This document shows, piece by piece, positions 41,488 through 50,781 of a stretch of 64,000 nt of DNA. The DNA comes from Rhodospirillales bacterium. Lineage in GTDB: Bacteria > Pseudomonadota > Alphaproteobacteria > SP197. A program made the position numbers and the translations under genes. The notes under the pieces are model-generated. The model worked only from the letters and a program-made list of their open reading frames with translations. It was not told the DNA's origin and ran no database searches. Position 1 is the first letter of the stretch. Every line of letters begins with the position of its first letter. The stretch is from assembly GCA_014323865.1 (NCBI GenBank), contig JACONG010000018.1:52980-116979 (forward strand), written 5' to 3'.

Positions 41488-43935
41488 TCAGGCGTCGGTG
41501 CGGGGCAGGGTGCTTGCGGGATCGTATGCCGGTTCCGCCAGAACGCGAGCCCTGCGTGGTTTGCCCATGATCACGACATCGAGCTCGGTGCCGGGTTCGG
41601 CCGCTTCGGGCTGCACATAGGCGAAGGCCAGAATCTTGCCCACGGTGTGACCGAAGGCGATCGAGCTTGTCGTACCCACCGTCCTGCCGCCAAGCTGGAC
41701 CGCCTCGCCGCCATGGCCGTCCGTGTCGCCGTCGGGTTCGATCTCGAGATAGGCGCAGACCCAGGGCAGGCGGTTGGCGGCCGCGCTGGCTTCGGTCCGG
41801 ACCTTGCCGACGAACTCGCCCTTGTCGAGCTTCACGAAGCGCATCACGTCGGCTTCCGGCAGGGTCACCTCGTTGGTCAGTTCGCCGGCACCCTTGAAGC
41901 CCTTTTCCATGCGCATGGCGTTCATCGCGAAACTGCCGTAGTCGGCCACGCCATGGGCTTCGCCCGAGGCCCAGAGCGCGTCGTAGACAGCCAGCATCGC
42001 CTCGCGCGGGCCGTGGATTTCCCAGCCCAGTTCACCGGCATAGGACATGCGCAAGGCCCATATCGGATGCCCCGCAACGGTGATCTCGCGGGCGGTCAGC
42101 CAGCGGAACGACGCGTTGTCGAGACCGGCGTCGGTGTTGGCCGCCAGTACCTCGCGCGATTTCGGGCCCTGCAGCGCGATCGCCGACCACGCCGTCGAGC
42201 GGTCGATGACCCCCACGTCCTCCCCCTCGCGATGGTTCGCAAGGTGGTCCAGAAGGCGCTGCTCAAAGAAGGCGGCGCAGACCAGGTAGAAGCGGTCGCC
42301 GGCCAGTCGCACCACCGTCAGCTCCAGTTCGATCCGGCCACGCCGGTTCAGCATGTGCGTCAGCGCGATACCGCCGATCCTGCGCGGCAGGCGGTTGGCC
42401 ACCAGGCGGTCGAGAAAGGCCTCGGCGTCGGGGCCGGCAACCTCAATCTTGGTGAAGGCCGAGATATCCATGATGCCGACACCTTCGCGCACGGCCTTCA
42501 CCTCGGCGGCGATCATGTCGTGCACCACGTTGCGGCGGAACGAGTAACGGTCCTCCCGGGCGACGCCGTCGCGCGCGAACCAGCGCGGACGTTCGTGGCC
42601 GAAGACCTCTTCGTAGACCGCACCCTTCTCCTTCAGACGTTCGTAGAGCGGGGAGGGTTTCACGGGGCGGCCAGCCAGGCGGTTGAAGTGGGGGAAGGGG
42701 ATTTCGTGGCGCAGGCAGTAGTCCTCCTTCGCCTTGATCACCTGCCAGTCCTTGTCGGCATAGTCACCGAAACGTCGCGGATCGTAGTCGCGCATCGAGA
42801 GGTCGGCAGCGCCGTGCACCATCCAGCGCGCCAGTTCGCGGGAAAGTCCGGGGCCCCAGCCGATGCCGATCTGGGTGCCGCAGCAACACCAGTAGTTCTT
42901 CGCGCCCGGCGCCGGGCCGATCAGCGGGTTGCCGTCGGGCGGATGGGAGATCGCGCCGTGCACCTCACGCCTGATGCCGAGCTCCGAGAAAATCGGCATG
43001 CGGCCCATGGCATTCTCAAGCCAGGGCATGATGCGCTCGTAGTCGGCCTCGAACAGCTCGTTCTCGGCCTCCCACGGGCAGTGGTCGAGCCACACCGTGT
43101 TCGGGTTCTCCTTCTCGTAGATTCCGATCAGGCCCGATTTCTGCTCCATGCGGATGTAGCCCGAGACAAGCTTGTCGTCGCGCACGACGGGAAGCTCATG
43201 GTCGAGTTCCCTGAACTCCGGCACCGTGTCGGTGACGAAGTAATGATGGGTCATCGAGGTCATCGGCAGCTGCAGGCCGCTCCACTCGCCCATCTGGCGG
43301 GCATAGGTGCCCCCGGCATTCACGACATGCTCGCACAGGATGTCGCCCTGCCCGGTCGAGACCTTCCATTCGCCGTTGGCCTGCCGCCTGATGTCGGTCG
43401 CCCGGCAGCGACGGATGATCTTCACGCCGCGCTGGCGCGCACCGGCCGCCATCGCCTGGGTGACACCCGAGGGGTCGACATGGCCGTCTTCGGGCGTGTG
43501 GAGCGCACCCAGCACGCCATCGAGATTGTAGAAGGGATGGAGTTCGGCGATGCGCTCCCTGCCGACCAGCTCGATCGGGAAACCGAGCGCCGCGCCGACC
43601 GACAGCGTCTGGCGCAGCCAGTCCATCTCGTCCACGGTGTAGGCTAGGCGGAATGAGCCGCAGCCGTGCCAGGTCACCGAATGACCGGTCTCTTTTTCGA
43701 GCGCACCCGAATAGAGCCTGATGTTGTAGTCGACGCACTTGCCCAGCGTGAAGCTCGAGGTCGAGTGCGTGATCTGACCGGCAGCATGCCAGGTCGAACC
43801 CGATGTCAGCTCCGCCTTTTCGAGCAGGACCACGTCGGTCCAGCCTTCGTGAGCCAGATGATAGGCAAGGCCGCAGCCCATGACGCCGCCGCCCACGATG
43901 ACAACGCGGGCGGTTCCGGGAAGAGAGGTCGCCAC
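41488..43935 (-). CDS. FAD/GcvT-domain dehydrogenase (dimethylglycine/sarcosine dehydrogenase family)
   Basis: An 815-residue two-domain protein. The N-terminal half is a DAO-type FAD domain: ARVVIVGGGVMGCGLAYHLA, SGSTWHAAGQITHS (covalent-FAD region) and NAGGTYARQMGEWSG. The C-terminal half is a GcvT-like folate domain (FRRNVVHDMIAAEVKAVREG, GWEIHGPREAMLAVYDALW, KLDKGEFVGKV). Such enzymes N-demethylate dimethylglycine, sarcosine or related amines and transfer the one-carbon unit to tetrahydrofolate. The aminotransferase follows, and an RpiR regulator diverges 69 bp away; together they form a likely amine catabolic unit. Exact substrate unknown. Confidence 0.88.
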   Translation of the reverse strand: MATSLPGTARVVIVGGGVMGCGLAYHLAHEGWTDVVLLEKAELTSGSTWHAAGQITHSTSSFTLGKCVDYNIRLYSGALEKETGHSVTWHGCGSFRLAYTVDEMDWLRQTLSVGAALGFPIELVGRERIAELHPFYNLDGVLGALHTPEDGHVDPSGVTQAMAAGARQRGVKIIRRCRATDIRRQANGEWKVSTGQGDILCEHVVNAGGTYARQMGEWSGLQLPMTSMTHHYFVTDTVPEFRELDHELPVVRDDKLVSGYIRMEQKSGLIGIYEKENPNTVWLDHCPWEAENELFEADYERIMPWLENAMGRMPIFSELGIRREVHGAISHPPDGNPLIGPAPGAKNYWCCCGTQIGIGWGPGLSRELARWMVHGAADLSMRDYDPRRFGDYADKDWQVIKAKEDYCLRHEIPFPHFNRLAGRPVKPSPLYERLKEKGAVYEEVFGHERPRWFARDGVAREDRYSFRRNVVHDMIAAEVKAVREGVGIMDISAFTKIEVAGPDAEAFLDRLVANRLPRRIGGIALTHMLNRRGRIELELTVVRLAGDRFYLVCAAFFEQRLLDHLANHREGEDVGVIDRSTAWSAIALQGPKSREVLAANTDAGLDNASFRWLTAREITVAGHPIWALRMSYAGELGWEIHGPREAMLAVYDALWASGEAHGVADYGSFAMNAMRMEKGFKGAGELTNEVTLPEADVMRFVKLDKGEFVGKVRTEASAAANRLPWVCAYLEIEPDGDTDGHGGEAVQLGGRTVGTTSSIAFGHTVGKILAFAYVQPEAAEPGTELDVVIMGKPRRARVLAEPAYDPASTLPRTDA

Positions 43936-43981
43936 AACAGGGCTCCTTCGCGCGAGTCGAAATCTGTTGCGAAGCGTTATG

Positions 43982-43993
43982 GTACAAATGTAC
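43982..43993. promoter_or_regulatory. Candidate RpiR operator in the divergent intergenic region
   Basis: GTACAAATGTAC is a palindrome with 5-bp arms, 11 bp before the regulator start and about 47 bp before the dehydrogenase start. Its position fits control of both by the RpiR-type protein, but one site alone is weak evidence. Confidence 0.4.
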
Positions 43994-44004
43994 GTTCGTC
44001 AATC

Positions 44005-44919
44005 ATGAATCAAACAATCATACCAAACAAGCGGCGCGGCGATCCCCAGACCGTCCTGGCGGCGATGGCCGACGGCCTGACCGACCTCACGCCGGAAACG
44101 CGGAAAGCAGCCGCCTATGTTCTGGAAAACCCCAACGATGTGGGTGTCAGTTCCATGCGCGAGCTCGCCGGTGCCGCGCGGGTCAAGCCGAACACGCTGG
44201 TGCGGCTTGTGCGCAACTTCGGCTTCGAGGGCTACGACGATTTTCGCGAACCCTTCCGTCAGGAAATCCGGCGCGGTGCCGTAGCCTTTCCCGACCGGGC
44301 ACGCTGGCTTCAGTCGCTCTCGGAACGCGGTGCGCTGGGCGGGCTCTACGCCGAGGTGGCGGCAAGCATCATCGCGAACATCGAGCAGAGTTTCGCCGCG
44401 ACCGATCCGGAGCATGTGAAGGCTGCGGCCGATGCCATCGTGGCGGCGTCGCACACCTATGTGCTGGGCGTGGGCATCAACCATACGCTGGCGCACAACT
44501 TCGCCTATCTCGCCGACATGGCGCTCGACAACGTGATTGCCATCCCGCGCCACGGCAGCCTCGCCATTGATGACGTGTCGCGGGCCGGTTCCGACGATGT
44601 CGTTCTGGCGATGACCTTCAAGCCCTATCGCGCCGAGATCCTGGATGCCGTTGCCCTGGCCCGCGAACAGGGTGTCACGGTGATCGGTATCTCCGACAGC
44701 CCGGCGTCACCTGTTGTGGCCGGCAGCGAACACGGCTTTGTCGTGCAGACCGGCACGCCGCAGTTCTTCACGTCAGCGGTGGCGGCCGGTGCGTTGCTGG
44801 AAACGCTGATCACCTTCGTGATCGCCGATGCCAGCCCGGATGTGATTGCCAACACCGAACGCTTTCACGAGCGGCGTCGTTTGCTCGGCATCTACCGGGA
44901 CGACGATCGGGAGTGGTGA
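44005..44919 (+). CDS. MurR/RpiR-family transcriptional regulator
   Basis: A 304-residue regulator with an N-terminal HTH_6 domain (LTPETRKAAAYVLENPNDVG, then SMRELAGAARVKPNTLVRLV, the recognition helix) and a C-terminal SIS domain (ATDPEHVKAAADAIVAASHT, ALAREQGVTVIGISDSPASP). SIS domains bind phosphosugars or related ligands. The frame is open far upstream, but ATG 44005 is where the HTH homology starts and is the only start clear of the divergent gene. It probably controls the amine dehydrogenase/aminotransferase operon and perhaps the acyl-CoA synthetase 91 bp downstream. Confidence 0.88.
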   Translation: MNQTIIPNKRRGDPQTVLAAMADGLTDLTPETRKAAAYVLENPNDVGVSSMRELAGAARVKPNTLVRLVRNFGFEGYDDFREPFRQEIRRGAVAFPDRARWLQSLSERGALGGLYAEVAASIIANIEQSFAATDPEHVKAAADAIVAASHTYVLGVGINHTLAHNFAYLADMALDNVIAIPRHGSLAIDDVSRAGSDDVVLAMTFKPYRAEILDAVALAREQGVTVIGISDSPASPVVAGSEHGFVVQTGTPQFFTSAVAAGALLETLITFVIADASPDVIANTERFHERRRLLGIYRDDDREW

Positions 44920-45010
44920 TACGCATGGCGGCACCATAACAGGTGCGGCAACAGTGGAAATCCGTCGCGCGATCGGGAACATTCGGCATGCGTTCAAGAG
45001 GAGGGATGCC

Positions 45011-46636
45011 GTGACCAGGATTTACGAGCAGGGCCTGGGCCCGAACCCGGCGAACCATGTTCCGCTCTCACCCGTTTCCTTCCTCAATCGCACCGCGGCG
45101 GTCCATCCCGAACGCACCGCCGTGATCCACGGTCCCCTGCGCCGTAGCTGGAGCGAGACCGCCGAGCGCTGCCGCAGGCTGGCATCGGCCCTGCAGAAGC
45201 GCGGCTACGGCAAGGGCGACACGATCGCCATCATGGCCCCCAACGTGCCGGAGTTTCTGGAGGCGAGCTTCGGCGTGCCGATGATGGATGGTGTGCTGAA
45301 TTCGCTGAACATAAGGCTCGACGCCAAGGCTATCGCCTTCATTCTCAACCACGGTGAAGCCAGGGTTCTGATCACCGACCGCACCTTCGCCGATGTCATC
45401 GACGAGGCCCTCAAGGGTGTGGAGAACCCTCCGCTGGTCGTCGATATCGACGATCCCCAGGCCGATGGCGCAGGTCGTCTGATCGGCGAGATGACCTACG
45501 AAGACCTGCTCGCCGAGGGCGAACCGAAGGCCCATTTCGGCGGGCCGGCCGACGAGTGGCAGGCCATCGCGCTCAACTACACCTCGGGCACCACGGGCGA
45601 CCCCAAGGGTGTCGTCTATCACCACCGTGGCGCCTACATGAACGGACTCGGCAACATCGTCACCTGGGCGATGCCGCATTACCCGGTCTACCTCTGGACC
45701 CTGCCGATGTTCCACTGCAACGGCTGGTGTTTCCCCTGGACCGTCACGGCAATGGCCGGCACCCATGTCTGCCTGCGCGCCCTCACGGCCGATGCCATCC
45801 TCTCGGCCATTGGCGAGCACGAGGTCACTCACCTCTGCGGCGCGCCGATCGTGATGAACATGATGATGACCGGCGGCGACGCGCTGTGGGATGCGATCAG
45901 GCATCCGGTAAGGATGATGACCGCCGGTGCCGCCCCGCCCGCGGCCGTGCTCGAGCGCATGGAAGCCCGAGGCGTCGAGGTCACGCATGTCTATGGCCTC
46001 ACGGAAGTCTACGGCCCGGCCACCGTCTGCGCCTGGAAGCCGGAGTGGGACGACCTGCCGTCCGACGAGAAGTCCGCTGTGAAGGCCCGGCAGGGGGTCA
46101 CCTATGTCGTTCAGGAAGGCCTGATGATTGCCGATCCCCAGACGCTTGAGCCGGTGCCGCAGGACGGCAAGACCATGGGTGAGATCATGATGCGCGGGAA
46201 CATCACCATGGCGGGCTACCTCAAGAACGGGCCGACCACGGAGCGCTCGTTCGAGGGTGGCTGGTTCCATTCCGGCGATCTCGCCGTCTGGCACGACGAC
46301 GGTTACATTGAGATCAAGGACCGCTCGAAGGACATCATCATCTCCGGCGGCGAGAACATCTCGACCATCGAGGTCGAGGGCGTGCTCTACAGACACCCGG
46401 CGGTGGCCGAGGCCGCCGTCGTCGCCAAACCCGACGAGACATGGGGCGAGACCCCCTGCGCCTTCGTCACCCTGCGTCCCGGCGAAGAGGTGAGCGCCGA
46501 GGAGATCATCGCGTTCTGCCGGGATAATCTCGCGAGCTTCAAATGCCCGCGCTGCGTCGTCTTCACCGACTTGCCCAAGACCTCGACCGGCAAGATTCAG
46601 AAGTTCGTGCTGCGGCAGCGCGCGGCTGAGGTCTGA
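45011..46636 (+). CDS. Acyl-CoA synthetase (AMP-binding enzyme)
   Basis: A 541-residue adenylate-forming enzyme that activates a fatty or short carboxylic acid to acyl-CoA. It shows the P-loop motif NYTSGTTGDPKGVVYHHRGA, the adenine motif VYGLTEVYGPATVCAW, the hinge GWFHSGDLAVWHDDGYIEIKD and the C-terminal catalytic Lys in PKTSTGKIQKFVLR. The GTG start at 45011 is chosen because AGGAGGG lies 7 bp upstream and the domain begins there. By type it resembles medium-chain or methylthiopropionate/dimethylacrylate-CoA ligases; the acid is not resolved. Confidence 0.9.
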   Translation: MTRIYEQGLGPNPANHVPLSPVSFLNRTAAVHPERTAVIHGPLRRSWSETAERCRRLASALQKRGYGKGDTIAIMAPNVPEFLEASFGVPMMDGVLNSLNIRLDAKAIAFILNHGEARVLITDRTFADVIDEALKGVENPPLVVDIDDPQADGAGRLIGEMTYEDLLAEGEPKAHFGGPADEWQAIALNYTSGTTGDPKGVVYHHRGAYMNGLGNIVTWAMPHYPVYLWTLPMFHCNGWCFPWTVTAMAGTHVCLRALTADAILSAIGEHEVTHLCGAPIVMNMMMTGGDALWDAIRHPVRMMTAGAAPPAAVLERMEARGVEVTHVYGLTEVYGPATVCAWKPEWDDLPSDEKSAVKARQGVTYVVQEGLMIADPQTLEPVPQDGKTMGEIMMRGNITMAGYLKNGPTTERSFEGGWFHSGDLAVWHDDGYIEIKDRSKDIIISGGENISTIEVEGVLYRHPAVAEAAVVAKPDETWGETPCAFVTLRPGEEVSAEEIIAFCRDNLASFKCPRCVVFTDLPKTSTGKIQKFVLRQRAAEV

Positions 46637-46928
46637 TTGTCCGATGCTTCCGGATGATTTCGTCGCCATGTTATCGCGGCGCTGTCGCGAACGAGGCCTG
46701 TTCGGGGCGCGTTCTTATCCCTGTGACGGCGCGCTGTACGAGGCCGGCGACCGGCCGGTTTCCTGGAAAAGGACGGTCGCCTCTGGCGCGCCGTCATCAA
46801 GGCCACCGGGGACGGCAGCGAGACCGACCTGGCCAGCCTCCACAGGGCACAGGCTGCGACCGGTTGCAACAGCGGAACCGAACCGCACGATCGGCAGGTT
46901 CTGACCGGTCTGAAACCTGCTCCAGGCG

Positions 46929-47792
46929 CTATTCATCGAGCGTCCGGCCGGTGCCACAGACACGGTTCTGGCGCATGTAGCGACGGTAGCGGTCGGCGTC
47001 ATAGGGCCGACCACGGTGCAGCAGGCAGCGGTTGTCCCAGATCACCAGGTCGCCCGGCGACCAGCGGTGCTGCACGATGTTCCCGGGGCGGGTCGCCCGG
47101 TCGTTGAGGTCGTCGATCAGCTGCCGGCTTTCTTCCATCGACCAGCCGACGATCTCGCGCGCATGCGATCCCGTGTAGTGGCTCCTGCGCCCGTTGGCCG
47201 GATTGGTGCGCACAAGTCTCTGCTCGATCGGCGGCAGCGAGGCGGCGAGCGAGGCCTTCACCGGTGCAACCTTGCTGCGCGAGAAGACGTAGTCGTGGAT
47301 CACGGTGAGATCGCCGATCCGGGTCCGGGTTTCGTCGGACAGGCGTTCGTAGGATGCGCGGCAGCTCACGAACTCCGTCTCGCCGCCTTCGTCGGGCACC
47401 TCGTAGGCATAGGTGATCGTGACGAAGGTCGGGATCTCGCGGAACGACGAGTCGGAGTGCCACATCTCGTTGCCGCGCCCGAACTTTGTCATCTCGTGGT
47501 CGTTGCCCTGCTGACTGCCGTCGTCGCCGATGTTGCCGATGGTGCCGAAGTAGTCAACCACGCCGTCGCGCCCGAACTTCACGTGCTCGACCTCCGGTTC
47601 GCCCAGCTGACGCGTGAAGGCGAGCTGTGTGTCGTCGTTCAGGCTCTGGTCGGGGAAGACCAGGAAGGAGTGGCTGTCGATGGCGCCGCGCACGGCCGCA
47701 AGGCTCTCGGGCGACAGCGGCACGCCGAGATCGATGCCGCGAATGCGCACGCCGAAATCGGAATGCAGGGGTTCGATGGAGAATTCGGCCAT
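46929..47792 (-). CDS. TauD/TfdA-family Fe(II)/2-oxoglutarate dioxygenase
   Basis: A 287-residue enzyme with the double-stranded beta-helix metal triad: HxD in EMWHSDSSFREIP, and the distal His in LLHRGRPYDADRYRRYMR with the 2-oxoglutarate-binding Arg after it. The N-terminus (FSIEPLHSDFGVRIRGIDLG) is typical. It would hydroxylate a sulfonate, ether or herbicide-like small acid, using oxygen and 2-oxoglutarate. It stands alone, diverging from the CinA-like gene with 86 bp between, so no neighbour indicates the substrate. Confidence 0.9.
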   Translation of the reverse strand: MAEFSIEPLHSDFGVRIRGIDLGVPLSPESLAAVRGAIDSHSFLVFPDQSLNDDTQLAFTRQLGEPEVEHVKFGRDGVVDYFGTIGNIGDDGSQQGNDHEMTKFGRGNEMWHSDSSFREIPTFVTITYAYEVPDEGGETEFVSCRASYERLSDETRTRIGDLTVIHDYVFSRSKVAPVKASLAASLPPIEQRLVRTNPANGRRSHYTGSHAREIVGWSMEESRQLIDDLNDRATRPGNIVQHRWSPGDLVIWDNRCLLHRGRPYDADRYRRYMRQNRVCGTGRTLDE

Positions 47793-47878
47793 GGGCGCTC
47801 CCGTATCGTTGGTGCACCGAAGCTTGCACCAATTCGTCGCTGTGCCATACGGGCTTTCGACTGTCTTCCGGGGGTTTC

Positions 47879-49078
47879 ATGCGTTGTGAGGTCGTGGCGA
47901 TCGGGACCGAACTGTTGCTCGGCCAGATCGTGGACAGCAATTCGTCCTGGATCGGCGAGCAGCTCGCGCTTGCCGGTATCGATTCGCTTTACCAGACCAG
48001 GGTCGGCGACAACTTCGCCCGGATGGAGGCGACCTTGCGTCAGGCGCTGGAGCGCAGCGATGCCGTGATCTGCTGCGGTGGGCTGGGCCCCACCCAGGAC
48101 GACATCACCCGTGATGTCATCGCCGCCATCATGGGCGTCAGGCTGGTGCGCGACGAAGGGATCGTGGCACGCATCAAGGCCATGTTCGACGAGCGCAGCC
48201 GCGAGATGACCGACAACAACCGTCGTCAGGCCGACATTCCCGAAGGTGCCGCCGTGATCGCCGAGATGCCCGGCACGGCGCCGGGCATGGTCTGCCCCGT
48301 GGGTGAGAAGGTGATCTATGCCGTTCCCGGTGTACCCCATGAGATGAAGGAGATGATGCTGGGCACGATCCTGCCCGATCTGCAGCGCCGCAGGGGTGCC
48401 GCTGCCGTCATCCGCAGTCGCGTGCTGAAGACCTGGGGGCTGAGCGAATCCGGCCTCGCCGGGATGATGGATGCCCGTTTCACCGAACTCGATACCCTGG
48501 GCAATCCGACGCTCGCCTTCCAGGCCAGCGGTATCGAAGGCATCAAGGTCCGCGTTACCGCCAAGACCGATGACGAAGCCTCTGCGTTCGTCTTGCTCGA
48601 TCAGGAGGAGGCCCTGGTTCGCGGGATCGTCGGCGATCATCTCTTCGCGGTCGATGACGACACGATGGAGACTGTCGTGCTGGCCGAGGCACGGCGGCGT
48701 GGCTGGCGCCTCGCCGCCCACGAGAGCCTGACCGGTGGCGTGCTGGCCTCGCGCATGACCTTGAGCGATCCGGAGATGGCCGTGTTTCGGGGCTCCATCG
48801 TGGCCGGTGCGGTCACGGAGGAGGGGCCGTGCGAGGTCCGTGCCGTGATCGCGGCGGGCAAGGCGCGCCAGCGCTTCGGCACAGACCTCGGTATCGCCGC
48901 GGTCGCGCCAGTTGAGGCCGACGAGGCGGTGCAGGGCTCGGTCTGCCTCGGCATGGTTCACGGATCCGGCGAGCACGCGACGACTGTGGCGCTGTCCGGC
49001 GACCGCAACCGTCTGCGCAACCATGCCGTCATCAGCCTGCTCGACTTCGTGCGCAAGACCATGAAGCACGACAGCTGA
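47879..49078 (+). CDS. CinA-like protein (MoCF-like domain plus diverged amidase domain)
   Basis: A 399-residue protein. The N-terminal MoaB/MogA-like COG1058 domain is clear: CEVVAIGTELLLGQIVDSNS, CCGGLGPTQDDITRDVIA and VYAVPGVPHEMKEM (seen as IYAVPGVPHEMKEMM); it carries ADP-ribose pyrophosphatase activity in CinA. The C-terminal nicotinamide-nucleotide amidase domain starts with HESLTGGVLASRMT, keeping the Ser but replacing the usual Cys. It lacks the usual Lys motif after FxGSIVAG and the TGIAGPGG segment. The amidase activity is therefore doubtful. ATG 47879 fits the family start; the DMT transporter follows after 5 bp. Confidence 0.85.
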   Translation: MRCEVVAIGTELLLGQIVDSNSSWIGEQLALAGIDSLYQTRVGDNFARMEATLRQALERSDAVICCGGLGPTQDDITRDVIAAIMGVRLVRDEGIVARIKAMFDERSREMTDNNRRQADIPEGAAVIAEMPGTAPGMVCPVGEKVIYAVPGVPHEMKEMMLGTILPDLQRRRGAAAVIRSRVLKTWGLSESGLAGMMDARFTELDTLGNPTLAFQASGIEGIKVRVTAKTDDEASAFVLLDQEEALVRGIVGDHLFAVDDDTMETVVLAEARRRGWRLAAHESLTGGVLASRMTLSDPEMAVFRGSIVAGAVTEEGPCEVRAVIAAGKARQRFGTDLGIAAVAPVEADEAVQGSVCLGMVHGSGEHATTVALSGDRNRLRNHAVISLLDFVRKTMKHDS

Positions 49079-49083
49079 AACCG

Positions 49084-49962
49084 ATGGCGCTGCCGCGCAG
49101 CGGGCTCGGGGCCGCGCTTGTTCTGTTGCTGCCGGCCGTCTCGATCCTGTCGGGCGTCGACGGGATGGCGAAGTATCTCTCCGGCATCGGCTATTCCGTT
49201 CTCCAGATCGTCTGGGCACGTTATGTCTTCCAGACCCTGCTGACCTTTCCCTTCGCCTGGCGCAAACACGGTCGTGCGCTGTTGCGTCCGACCGACCTGC
49301 CCGCACAGGCGGCCCGCAGCCTGCTGCACGCCACCTCGACCTTTCTGATCTTCATGGCCTTCGCCCGCATGCCGCTGGCTGACGCCATCGCGATCTTCTT
49401 CGTCTATCCCTTCGTCGTCACCGCGGTCGCGCCGTTGATGCTGGGCGAGCGGGCCGGCTGGCGTCGCTGGGTCGCCTGCATCGTCGGCTTTCCGGGCACG
49501 CTCTTCGTCATCAAGCCCGACTTCGGCGGGCTTGAGGCCGGCGCGATCTTCTCGATCGCGGGCAGCATCGCCTTTGCCTTCTACATCCTGCTCACCCGCC
49601 GCGTGGCACTCAGCACCGACGCGACCATGACGATTTTCCTGCAAGGCCTCGTCGCGGCCGTGGCGCTGTCGTTCGTGGTGGCGCTCGACTGGCGCATGCC
49701 CGATCCCGGGGTCTGGCTGCTGCTGGTCGCGCTCGGCGCGGTGTCGGCGCTCGGGCATTTCATGATTATCCGCGCCTATACCCACGCCCCGGCCTCGCTC
49801 CTGGCGCCCTTCGGCTACTTCGAGATCGTCGCGGCGACGATCATCGGACTTACGGTGTTCGGAGACTTCCCCGATGCCTGGAGCTGGCTCGGCATCGCCA
49901 TCATCGTGGCGAGCGGGATTTACATCTCTTGGCGCGAGCGTCGCGTCACAGCATCGACTTGA
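49084..49962 (+). CDS. DMT-superfamily (EamA) transporter
   Basis: A 292-residue membrane protein with about ten helices arranged as two EamA repeats. Typical elements are ILSGVDGMAKYLSGIGYSVL, LADAIAIFFVYPFVVTAVAP at the end of repeat 1, and HAPASLLAPFGYFEIVAATI near the end of repeat 2. EamA proteins export amino acids and other metabolites. It starts 5 bp after the CinA-like gene, so both are probably co-transcribed. Substrate unknown. Confidence 0.88.
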   Translation: MALPRSGLGAALVLLLPAVSILSGVDGMAKYLSGIGYSVLQIVWARYVFQTLLTFPFAWRKHGRALLRPTDLPAQAARSLLHATSTFLIFMAFARMPLADAIAIFFVYPFVVTAVAPLMLGERAGWRRWVACIVGFPGTLFVIKPDFGGLEAGAIFSIAGSIAFAFYILLTRRVALSTDATMTIFLQGLVAAVALSFVVALDWRMPDPGVWLLLVALGAVSALGHFMIIRAYTHAPASLLAPFGYFEIVAATIIGLTVFGDFPDAWSWLGIAIIVASGIYISWRERRVTAST

Positions 49963-50163
49963 CGGAAATCACCCCGGCGCGGGCCTCGTCTTCCTCGCAG
50001 ACGCTTCTGTCGCCGGGCTTCAGGCAGGCCTCGGCGAAACCATCGGGATCGAGCTCCACGCCGCGTGAAACCTGTCGTGAAACAAGCGTTGAGAGGTGGC
50101 CGATCTTTCGATTGTGGTCCGCCAGTGATCAATGTCACCGGATATGATGCACGAAATGTTGAC

Positions 50164-50511
50164 TCAGAGGATGTCGAGAACGTTCCCGGGCGGGCGTCCC
50201 AGCGCAGCCTTGCCGCCTTTGGTCACGATCGGGCGCTCGATCAGGATTGGATTGGCCGCCATTGCGGCGATCAGGTCGTCGCGCGACTTGCCGTCTTCGG
50301 CCAGGCCCAGTGCTTTGTAGGGCTCTTCCTTCTTTCGCATGAGATCGCGCGGTTCCATGTCGAGCGCGGTCAACAGACCGTCCAAGGTCGCGGCATCGGG
50401 CGGTGTTTCCAGATAGAGCACGACATCAGGTGCGATGCCGCGCTCCTCCAGCAGCGCCAGGGTCTGGCGCGATTTGCTGCAGCGCGGGTTGTGGTAGATC
50501 GTCACCGACAT
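50164..50511 (-). CDS. arsC: Arsenate reductase, glutaredoxin-dependent ArsC family
   Basis: A 115-residue thioredoxin-fold protein: TIYHNPRCSKSRQTLALLEE holds the catalytic Cys in the anion loop. PILIERPIVTKGGKAALGRP gives the two conserved Arg residues that line the arsenate site. Length and motifs are standard for ArsC/YfgD-type reductases, which reduce As(V) with glutathione and glutaredoxin. No arsR or arsB gene is adjacent, so a YfgD-like role not tied to an ars operon is possible. It lies behind the VOC remnant and the glycosylase gene on the same strand. Confidence 0.88.
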   Translation of the reverse strand: MSVTIYHNPRCSKSRQTLALLEERGIAPDVVLYLETPPDAATLDGLLTALDMEPRDLMRKKEEPYKALGLAEDGKSRDDLIAAMAANPILIERPIVTKGGKAALGRPPGNVLDIL

Positions 50512-50550
50512 GATGCTTGCTCCTGTCCCGGCGTTGTCGCCACGATGCCC

Positions 50551-50779
50551 TCAAAGTCCGGGGGCTTCCAGTCCGTCGGCAATCGCTTCCCGGATGTCGG
50601 GGTGTCAGCGGAGAGTTATCTTGCCAAGTGCCGGATCTGCCGCCGGCTGTCCTGAGGGTTGGCCGGCCGGATCCTCGACCAGCTCGACGGTGATGCCCTT
50701 CGGGATCGGTCATGGAGACCGCGCGGTCGATGTCGGCGACGGCGAAGCTCGCATGATCGAACGATGTGATCCGTGCCAC
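50551..50779 (-). pseudogene. Glyoxalase/VOC-fold protein, internally deleted and frameshifted
   Basis: From GTG 50779 the frame reads ARITSFDHASFAVADIDRAV, a typical VOC start with its metal-binding His, then jumps to MTDPEG. One base later in the next frame it continues ITVELVEDPAGQPSG, the normal C-terminal DPxGxxVEL motif. About 90 central residues are gone and a frameshift is present, so the gene is dead. It begins 3 bp after the glycosylase stop. Confidence 0.65.
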
Positions 50780-50781
50780 GG

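Noticed and set aside
41326..43647. A 773-codon plus-strand frame
   Set aside because: It lies antisense to the FAD/GcvT dehydrogenase and the aminotransferase; composition is the high-GC mirror of those genes and no domain is visible.
46644..46904. Possible gene between the acyl-CoA synthetase and the TauD gene
   Set aside because: One frame reads GALYEAGDRPV and the next FLEKDGRLWRAVIKATGDG, which may be a shifted remnant, but no family is recognised and no start is convincing.
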